Shown here in pieces: positions 57,914 through 64,000 of a stretch of 64,000 nucleotides of DNA. The DNA lies in NCBI RefSeq assembly GCF_026965555.1, contig NZ_CP114040.1, forward strand, positions 12,106,001 through 12,170,000. Direction: 5' to 3'. The position numbers and the translations under genes are program-made. The notes under the pieces are model-generated. The model worked only from the letters and a program-made list of their open reading frames with translations, made no database searches and had not been told where the DNA came from. The DNA comes from Nannocystis punicea (GTDB lineage: Bacteria; Myxococcota_A; Polyangia; Nannocystales; Nannocystaceae). Positions within the stretch are counted from its first letter, which is position 1. Every line of letters starts with the position of its first letter.

Positions 57914-59053
57914 TCAGGCGTCGTCGACCGGCCCGCGAGCGCGCGGCTCGACCGGCACCCCGAGCTCGCGGCTGAGCTCCCCGAGTCGGAGCAGTTTTTC
58001 CAGGTTCTGCAGCGACATCTCGGCGAACACCGCCGCGATCGACTTCGCCTTGCCCTTGCGGACCGCGAACAGGATCGAGTTGTAGGGCAGGTCGCGGACC
58101 GACTGGCCGAACGTGCGGTCGTCGGCGATCTCCTTGCCGCGCTCCAGCGCCGCCTCGGCCTCCGCGCGGAGGGCGAAGAAGCGCTGGCGCACCGCCTCCC
58201 AGGCCGGACGGGCCTCCGGGAAGTAGGCCAGGAATTCGTCGCTCTCGTTGGTGCGCACCACCTCGAGCAGGTGGCGGAGGTTGGTCGCCCCGCGCATGTG
58301 GTGCAGCGCCACGAACGCCGGCGACTTGATCTTCACCCTGTGGAAGCGGGCGTCGCGGGCCACCAGTCCCTCGTGGCGGGCCGGGTCGAGCTCGCGGGCG
58401 AGCTGCAGCGCCTGCGCCAGGTCGCTCACCGCGTGCGTCGGCACCAGCGACCACCCGTACGCCCGCGCGAACGGGTCGGGCTCGACCTCCTGCATCGTCG
58501 TCAGGTCGCGGGCCCCGTGCAGCAGCAGGCGCGGGGTCGCGTGGCGGATCAGCACCGGGTCGCTCGGCAGGCACATCTCGAACATGAAGCAGTGGTCGGC
58601 GCGATCGGGCAGCGCATAACCACCCTCGTGGAACACCTTCCAGAACGCCTCCGCCACGCTGCACCCGGCTCCGCGCAGCTGCCCCGCCGCGTCGGGCAGC
58701 GACGCGCTCGCCACGTGCCACGCCCCGCGATAGGCGTACAGCGTGCACAGCGTCCCGTCGATCTTCTCGAACACCCGCGCAGTGCCCCAGTCGATCGGCG
58801 CCGCGTGGCCCTCGTGGGCGTTGAAGAACTTGTCGTACGGGTACGCCACCGGGCGAAAATCGTCGGCCTCGTCGACCACCAGGCCGCGACACTGCCGGGC
58901 CACCGGGTCGCCCATCGGCGTCTCGATCATGTCGTACTTGAGGAGGACCAGGTGAGGGTGCTCGCGGTGGCGGCGGGTCTGCAGCGCGAGGCGCCGCACC
59001 AGCCCGTCGAGCCCCTCGCTGCGGAGCGCGCGGACAGCGTCGATATCGGACAT
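57914..59053 (-). CDS. T4 Rnl1-like RNA ligase
   Basis: A 379-residue covalent nucleotidyltransferase of the T4 RNA ligase 1 type. Motif I is EKIDGTL with Lys97 as adenylation site. CRGLVVDE lies before it. Motif III is FMFEM with Glu159. Motif IV is EGLVARD with Glu228. Motif V is VKIKSP with Lys241 and Lys243. All catalytic residues needed to join RNA 3'-OH and 5'-phosphate ends using ATP are therefore present. The C-terminal 130 residues are helical. No polynucleotide kinase, RtcA/RtcB or toxin gene is adjacent. The Met at 59053 directly precedes the homologous region. It could serve tRNA or rRNA repair after damage by ribonuclease toxins (inferred). Confidence 0.88.
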   Translation of the reverse strand: MSDIDAVRALRSEGLDGLVRRLALQTRRHREHPHLVLLKYDMIETPMGDPVARQCRGLVVDEADDFRPVAYPYDKFFNAHEGHAAPIDWGTARVFEKIDGTLCTLYAYRGAWHVASASLPDAAGQLRGAGCSVAEAFWKVFHEGGYALPDRADHCFMFEMCLPSDPVLIRHATPRLLLHGARDLTTMQEVEPDPFARAYGWSLVPTHAVSDLAQALQLARELDPARHEGLVARDARFHRVKIKSPAFVALHHMRGATNLRHLLEVVRTNESDEFLAYFPEARPAWEAVRQRFFALRAEAEAALERGKEIADDRTFGQSVRDLPYNSILFAVRKGKAKSIAAVFAEMSLQNLEKLLRLGELSRELGVPVEPRARGPVDDA

Positions 59054-59109
59054 AAGGCCGCGCAACTTGCCAGAGGATCGGGCGATTCGCAAGACCCCCT
59101 CCTTTTGGA

Positions 59110-59700
59110 CTATGTACAATCGCCGTCCCGGCCGCGGCAGCCCGCCACCAGCTCCGTCAGCCGCAATTCGAGCGCGAGCCGGTGCTCGCGGCCGCGCAGC
59201 TCGGCCTGCTCGATCGCGTGCATCAGCATCACTACCGCCGCCGCCACCAGCAGCGCCAGCGACACCCCCAGCATCGCCAGCGAATTCAGACCGGGCGCGG
59301 CGGCGGCCAGCGCCCCCACCATCAGCACCATCACCAAAGTGAAGCCGAAGGCCATCCGCGCCGCCGCCCCGCGATCGCGCCGGTGGTGCACCGCCCCCCG
59401 CCGCAGCACCCCCGCGGCCCACAGCGACCAGCTGGCCCCGAACCCCGCGCACAGCGTCAGCATGGCCCGGGCCAGCGGCGCCAGAGTGTCCGGCTCCGTC
59501 ATCACCAGCGCCGCGCACACCCCCGCGCCGATCAGCCCCGTCGCCGCCACCCCCGCGTGCAGCAGCCGCTGCAGCGGCGAGAGCGGCCGCACCAGCATCG
59601 CCTCCACCTCCTGGCGATGCCGCTCGCGCAGCGCCGCGCTCACGCGCGTCTGCTCGAGCGCGATCAGCCTGTCCGAGAACCTGTCCGAATGGTCAGCCAT
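59110..59700 (-). CDS. Four-helix membrane protein next to an ECF sigma gene, probable anti-sigma-like partner
   Basis: A 196-residue inner-membrane protein. A charged cytoplasmic N-terminus of about 45 residues (MADHSDRFSDRLIALEQTRV...LRERHRQEVEAML) is followed by four helices near residues 46-68, 74-98, 115-136 and 140-162 and a short basic tail. Its position downstream of the ECF gene and the reconstructed ancestral overlap with that gene's stop (TGATG) argue that it is the sigma factor's regulator, although no zinc-finger anti-sigma motif is seen. The two genes are now separated by a diverged duplicate of the sigma gene's 3' end. GGAAGGAG precedes the ATG. Confidence 0.7.
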   Translation of the reverse strand: MADHSDRFSDRLIALEQTRVSAALRERHRQEVEAMLVRPLSPLQRLLHAGVAATGLIGAGVCAALVMTEPDTLAPLARAMLTLCAGFGASWSLWAAGVLRRGAVHHRRDRGAAARMAFGFTLVMVLMVGALAAAAPGLNSLAMLGVSLALLVAAAVVMLMHAIEQAELRGREHRLALELRLTELVAGCRGRDGDCT

Positions 59701-59860
59701 CACTCCGCTCCTTCCAGCACGGCCCGCAGGCCCGTCGCGCGTCGAACGATCGAGACTTCACAGCGCCCGGCGTATCGCCAGGGCCCCCGCGATCGGCAGG
59801 TTGTCGCAACCTGTCCGAATGGTCAGCCATCACTCCGCTCCTTCCAGCACGGCCCGCAGG
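59678..59860. repeat. Direct duplication of the sigma 3' end / membrane-protein start (130-bp offset)
   Basis: Bases 59678-59730 and 59808-59860 are identical over 53 positions (AACCTGTCCGAATGGTCAG...). The following 75-80 bases of the first copy (59731-59807) are a mutated version of the sigma C-terminus: PPGTVKSRLFKARRA in the intact gene reads TPGAVKSRSFDARRA in the remnant, with frame changes. A tandem duplication separated two genes that originally overlapped. Confidence 0.85.
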
Positions 59861-60375
59861 GCCCGTCGCGCCTTGAACAGCCGGGACTTCACCGTCCCCG
59901 GCGGGATCGCCAGGACCTCGGCGATCTCGGCGATCGACAGGTCATCGAGGAAACACAGCGTGAGCACCTCGCGATCGACCGGCGGCAGGCGAGCCAGCCC
60001 GGCGTAGACCTGCTCCGCGTCGGTCCAGCGGGCCAGCGGGTCGTCCTCGTCGATCGGCTCCGGCGCCTCGGCCGCCGCGCGCTCGCGTTCGGCGTAGCGC
60101 CCGCGCAGGTGGCTCATCAGCGTATTGCGGGCGATCGTGTACAGCCATTGCGGGAGGCACCGCGGCTCTCGCAGCCCGTCGATCCGCGACAGCACCGCCA
60201 GCCACACCTCCTGCAGCACCTGCCACGCCTCCTCCTCGTCGACGAGCATCCGCCGGACGTAGAAGAACAGCCGCGGCTCCCACGTACGGACCAGCTCGGT
60301 CAGCGCGGCCGGTTCGCCCCGCCGGCAGCGGAGCGCCAGCAGCTCGTGGCGGGTACGATCGGTCTCTCGGCTCAT
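59830..60375 (-). CDS. ECF-type RNA polymerase sigma factor
   Basis: A 181-residue sigma factor. Region 2 is LVRTWEPRLFFYVRRMLVDEEEAWQVLQEVWLAV and the -10 helix LPQWLYTIARNTLMSHLRGRYAER (core: WLYTIARNTLMSHLR). Region 4 is LPPVDREVLTLCFLDDLSIAEIAEVLAIPPGTVKSRLFKARRAL (core: LSIAEIAEVLAIPPGTVKSR). The Met at 60375 is chosen because the upstream frame is Arg/Gly-rich and lacks sigma homology. The minus strand upstream shows TGAACC, 16 bases, CGACTG about 20-45 bases before the start, a possible self-recognised ECF promoter. Its stop overlaps an ATG reading MADHSDR, a duplicate of the start of the membrane protein downstream. Confidence 0.93.
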   Translation of the reverse strand: MSRETDRTRHELLALRCRRGEPAALTELVRTWEPRLFFYVRRMLVDEEEAWQVLQEVWLAVLSRIDGLREPRCLPQWLYTIARNTLMSHLRGRYAERERAAAEAPEPIDEDDPLARWTDAEQVYAGLARLPPVDREVLTLCFLDDLSIAEIAEVLAIPPGTVKSRLFKARRALRAVLEGAE

Positions 60376-60385
60376 GGGGTGTTGT

Positions 60386-60413
60386 TCGTACAGTCGCGGG
60401 CGGGGGGGCTCCG
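60386..60413 (-). promoter_or_regulatory. Possible ECF promoter for the second sigma gene
   Basis: On the minus strand, TGAACC, 16 bases (G/C-run rich), CGACTGTACG, upstream of the ATG at 60375, with an AATTTTT tract further upstream. TGAACC and CGAC resemble ECF -35 and -10 boxes. There is a single occurrence, so support is limited. Confidence 0.35.
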
Positions 60414-60449
60414 GTTCACGCCCGGGCAAAAATTCTCCGAGCCGTGCGG

Positions 60450-61170
60450 CTTCGACGAGGACGTCTGCGACCACGACGATACCCTGCTCCTGCTGCGACG
60501 TCCCTGCCCTGGATGCCTGGGTACGGTCCGTACAATTTCTCGTCGACCGCCGGCCGGCCCTGGACCGCGGCTGCGAGGCCTGCTCCTGCTGCTCGGCGAA
60601 TAACCGCCAGACCTGCCCCTTCAGACATATATACATACCATTCACGGCGCGCCGGTCGCCGCGCTGAGGTGCGATGAATGTCGCATACGCGGGCACTCGC
60701 GGCCCGCCGCCGCCTCGTGTGGGCGACGGCCGAGCCGTGTAGACCGGCGAATGGCCGCGAACGTGGCGATCGGCCCTGGCGTGCGCGGCGGGCTCCGGAG
60801 CCGCCGCGGGCGCGCCGCTTGTCCAATGAATCCGGCCAGTTCCTCCTGAACGGCCGCCGGCGGCCCGGACGCGGGCCGCGGCGCGCTCTCCGAACGCGGC
60901 GGCGCGGCGGGCGATTCACACGATTGATTATGTATATTGTGTAGCGCGTTACATCCCTTCGGACCGGCGACCGCAATTCACCGCTGCGCGGGCTCGTCCG
61001 GCGACGGTCGGCACCCGCGATTTCACCGGTCTATTCGCGGCACGGAGCGGCGGCGACGGGCCCGCGCGGCCGTTCCTGGCCACAATTCGCGATTGCTCGG
61101 CCGCGCGACGCAATCATCCTTCGAGTCGGGACCGGCGGCGAGATCGACTCGCCGTCATCCGGAAGAAAGG
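60450..61170. other. About 720-base region without a convincing gene
   Basis: No domain-bearing frame. An AT-rich stretch at 60915-60945 (CACGATTGATTATGTATATT) stands out in this GC-rich DNA and could hold the promoter of the Asp/His-rich protein gene. Bases 60625-60650 (AGACATATATACATACC) are likewise AT-rich. Confidence 0.4.
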
Positions 61171-61179
61171 ATGCTCACC

Positions 61180-61785
<606 letters not shown>

Positions 61786-61852
61786 TCCGCGCAGCGCCCA
61801 GCGCACGGCCGCGACCGGCGCATCGCCGGTCGCGGCCCCTTTCGTGTCCCGC

Positions 61853-62943
61853 TCACAGCGCCTGCACGAACTCCCAGATCTGCTGCCCGCCGAACAGCGG
61901 CCACCCGTGCGTGCTGTCGTCGTAGCCGCCCTCGCTGTGCTCGCACCACACGACCGGCAGGCCAGCGTCGCAGCCCTGATACGCGGCGCAGGCGTGGCTC
62001 TCCGGCTCGGCCTCGACCGCGGCGTGCACCTCGGCGATCGGCGGCGCGGTCTGTTCGTCGCAGCCGTTGCGCGCGCGCCAGAAGTCGCGCGCCTCCTCGC
62101 CGTCGGCGAACGGCACGTGGATGTCGGCGACCCGTGGATCACCAGCGCCGCCACGCGGTCGACGCAATCCTCCTTCTCCGGCAGGTACCCGGCCACCGGC
62201 GCGATCGCCAGCAGGCGGTCGCCGAAGCGGCAGCCGAGGATGTTGACGAAGTGAGCGCCCGAGCTGGTGCCGGCAGCGAACACCCGCGCCTCATCGACGC
62301 AGTAATCGTTCGCCAGCCGATCGAGCACCTTGTTGAAGAACTCGGCGTTGATCTCGCGCTCCCCGTCGCCCTCCCAGCCGGTGCCGCCGAGCGACGTCAT
62401 GTACACCAGGATCGCGTGGTCCTCCATCGCCGCCTGGAACCCGGCGCAGTCGCCGTCCTGACAATTGGGCCCCGTGCGATTGCGGCCGTGGAACGCGAAT
62501 CCCAGCGGGTACGGCGTATCCGGGTCGTAGTTCGGCGGCAGCGACACGATGTACTGCCCTGATTGATCCTGCACCTCGATCGTCAGGGCCCCGCTCGCAG
62601 GATTCATCACCCCACAACCCGCGCTGCCGACCGCTCCGGTGGTGCTCGCAGTCGTGCTCGCGTCGGTCGTCGCCGGCTCGCCGGTCGTCGCCGGCTCGCC
62701 GGTCGTCGCCGGCTCGCCGGTCGTCGGCGCCGCCGTCGTGTCCGTGCTCGTGCTCGTGCTCGTCGACGCAGTCGTCTCGCCGGTGGTGGTCGCATCGCTC
62801 GCCGCGGCGGTCGTCGTCCCCGGCGCGTCCGTCGTCCCCGTCGTGGTCGTCGTGGTCGTCGCGTCGGTGCTGCCGTCGCCGCCGCCCGAACAACCCGCCG
62901 CGAGCCAGGCCGTACACGCGAAAATGCGCAGTCTGCGAATCAT
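61853..62943 (-). pseudogene. Frameshifted LpqC/PHB-depolymerase-like esterase lipoprotein
   Basis: The N-terminal frame starts at 62943 with a lipobox AAGC (Cys18) and a Thr/Ser/Gly linker that includes a triple TTGEPA repeat. The hydrolase fold follows: YIVSLPPNYDPDTPYPLGFAFHG and the nucleophile motif FAAGTSSGAHFV. At about 62128-62134 the sense breaks after VAALVIHG. The other frame continues perfectly with VADIHVPFADGEEARDFW (acid residue), LPVVWCEHSEGGYDDSTHGWPLFGG (catalytic His) and stops at 61853. One missing base thus separates Ser from Asp/His. Either a true pseudogene, a sequencing error or, less likely, programmed frameshifting. The family is a COG3509-type esterase/feruloyl esterase. 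Confidence 0.8.
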
Positions 62944-63037
62944 GCCGCACGCTACCAAATCCGCCGCGGGCGGGCGAATGGCCGGGCGCGCTCTCGATCC
63001 GTCGACGCGGGCCCGCCCGATCGGCGAAGCTCTGCCC

Positions 63038-63868
63038 ATGCAGGATCCGCGCGAGATTTCCCGGTCCGACGCCGCGGCCATGGGGGCCGAGGCCCTGAAG
63101 GTCTGTCACGCCGGGCGATATACCGCCCCGTCGGGCCGCGTCGTCGAGCTGCGGGACGCGATCGCCCGCGCGGTCGCCGGCACCGTCGACTTCCCGCCCT
63201 CGCTCGCCCTCGACACCGCCCCGGGCGGCAGTCGTGCCACTCGCATCGAGGTCGTCAATGTCAGCACCCTGTCCGCCGCGCGTCGGCTCCACGACGACGG
63301 CCGCGACGTCGTCGCCCTCAACTTCGCCTCCGCGCGCAAGCCGGGGGGCGGCTTCTTGACCGGCGCCCGCGCCCAGGAGGAGTCCCTGTGCCGCGCCTCC
63401 GCGCTGTACGTATGTCTCGAAGGACAGGCGATGTACGGCGAGCGCGGCGGGTGGCACGACGCGATGCACGGCGACTGGATCGTGCACTCGCCGGGGGTCC
63501 CGGTGTTCCGCGGCGACGACGGCCCGCTGCTCGAGCAGCCGTGGTCCTGCGGCTTCATCACCGCCGCCGCGCCCAACCGCAACGCCCTGCGGCGTCACGC
63601 GCCCGAGCGCGACGCCGAGCTGCCGCAGGTGTTCGCCGGCCGGATCGCCCGCGTCCTCGCGGTCGCCGCCCGCGCCGGCCACGACGGCGTCGTCCTCGGC
63701 GCCTGGGGCTGCGGCGCCTTCGGCTGCGACCCCGAGCTCGTCGCCGCCCAGTTCCACGCCGCCCTCGCGGGCCCCTTCCGCGGCGCCTTCGCCCGCGTCG
63801 TGTTCGCCGTCCTCGACACCAGCCCCGAGCGCCGCACCATCGGCCCGTTCGAGCGCCGATTCGCCTGA
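63038..63868 (+). CDS. TIGR02452-family (microbial PARG-like, macro-fold) protein
   Basis: A 276-residue cytosolic protein of the TIGR02452/DUF2263 family, the microbial branch related to poly(ADP-ribose) glycohydrolases. Signatures are VVNVSTLSAARRL, the loop VALNFASARKPGGGFLTGARAQEESLCRASALY with the GGG and QEE catalytic/ADP-ribose-binding elements (core: KPGGGFLTGARAQEESL), VFRGDDG, FITAAAPNR and VVLGAWGCGAFGCDP. It probably removes ADP-ribose from proteins or nucleic acids, or handles ADP-ribose derivatives. The Met at 63038 is the natural start. A TGTCT-CGAA-GGACA near-palindrome lies within (63413). Hairpin element after the stop. Confidence 0.9.
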   Translation: MQDPREISRSDAAAMGAEALKVCHAGRYTAPSGRVVELRDAIARAVAGTVDFPPSLALDTAPGGSRATRIEVVNVSTLSAARRLHDDGRDVVALNFASARKPGGGFLTGARAQEESLCRASALYVCLEGQAMYGERGGWHDAMHGDWIVHSPGVPVFRGDDGPLLEQPWSCGFITAAAPNRNALRRHAPERDAELPQVFAGRIARVLAVAARAGHDGVVLGAWGCGAFGCDPELVAAQFHAALAGPFRGAFARVVFAVLDTSPERRTIGPFERRFA

Positions 63869-63874
63869 CCCTTG

Positions 63875-63898
63875 GAGCATGCCCTCTCGAGCATGCTC
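63875..63898. terminator. GAGCATG hairpin of the dispersed element family
   Basis: Arms GAGCATG (63875-63881) and CATGCTC (63892-63898), followed by TCAAAGACACCTCACA, which resembles the flanks of the hairpins at 12695 and 57682. It lies between convergent genes. Confidence 0.6.
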
Positions 63899-63920
63899 TC
63901 AAAGACACCTCACATCACTC

Positions 63921-64000
63921 TCATCGCAGCCTGAATCGTACCACCATCAGCGCGAACGGCATAGTGCGCGCCAGCGCCTGCGCGTCCCGCTGTCCCATGT
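63921..64000 (-). CDS. C-terminal fragment of a gene running off the window
   Basis: The last 25 codons of a minus-strand frame ending TGA at 63921, reading ...QALARTMPFALMVVRFRLR. It is convergent with the TIGR02452 gene across the hairpin element. The alternating hydrophobic/Arg end is compatible with a beta-barrel C-terminus, but there is too little sequence to identify it. Confidence 0.4.
   Translation of the reverse strand, partial: MGQRDAQALARTMPFALMVVRFRLR

Overview
The window reads as chromosomal DNA of a very GC-rich (about 70% or more) predatory or saprophytic myxobacterium, most likely Nannocystaceae or a close relative in Myxococcota. The evidence is a dozen lipoproteins with long Ser/Thr/Gly/Asp linkers behind the lipobox, DUF1592/DUF1552 cytochrome-like pairs, FG-GAP and SBBP propeller proteins, lamin-tail and CotH proteins, ECF sigma/FecR pairs, and Lys/Ala-rich histone-H1-like tails. 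Genes are packed tightly. I saw no rRNA, tRNA, CRISPR array, insertion sequence or phage. Most long reading frames on the strand opposite real genes are shadows of codon-position GC bias.

Layout. 1-8.5 kb: a 5'-truncated Hsp90 (htpG), a histone-H1-tailed DUF5678-like protein beside a retropepsin-like protease, a TPR protein, an FG-GAP lipoprotein and an Imm-like protein. 9-23 kb: mostly single enzymes (DUF2156 acyltransferase, AraC regulator divergent from an FAD monooxygenase, aldo/keto reductase, MhpA-like hydroxylase, KamB/NpmA-type 16S rRNA methyltransferase, VOC protein) and several unrecognised proteins. 23.3-29.9 kb: a four-gene minus-strand operon (heme-site/propeller lipoprotein, DUF1592 protein, Tat-exported DUF1552 protein, CotH lipoprotein), followed by the wreck of a second DUF1552 gene at about 30.6-31.0 kb. 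31-36 kb: a RsbRD-GAF histidine kinase, an RRM protein and a polytopic membrane protein.

36.2-41.7 kb holds the most intriguing system. A minus-strand operon encodes a VTC-type polyphosphate polymerase, a DUF4956 membrane protein, an HlyD-type adaptor, a TolC-type outer-membrane protein and a lamin-tail-domain lipoprotein, and ends at a hairpin. It could form a trans-envelope machine for making and exporting or anchoring polyphosphate or a similar polyanion. 42-49 kb: a GyrB-like ATPase without TOPRIM co-transcribed with a chimeric alpha/beta hydrolase, a propeller lipoprotein, a NhaD/ArsB-type antiporter and an EEP-nuclease lipoprotein. 49.2-54.6 kb: an ECF sigma factor overlapping a FecR/TPR anti-sigma, then two paralogous Cys-rich lipoproteins and an outer-membrane-type protein. 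The sigma gene and both lipoprotein genes are preceded by the same A/T-tract + TGAGCC-N17-CGAC motif, which suggests an autoregulated envelope regulon. 54.7-64 kb: DUF1697, a second H1-tailed protein, an AEC transporter, a T4-Rnl1-like RNA ligase, a second ECF sigma/membrane-protein pair split by a 130-bp tandem duplication, an Asp/His-rich secreted protein, a frameshifted esterase and a TIGR02452 (PARG-like) protein.

Running across the window is a dispersed palindromic element family. It takes the form of intergenic hairpins built from GGACATG/CATGTCC and of short TGTCC-N4-GGACA palindromes, many inside coding sequence. The intergenic copies sit at gene ends like terminators. The coding copies occur far more often than base composition predicts.
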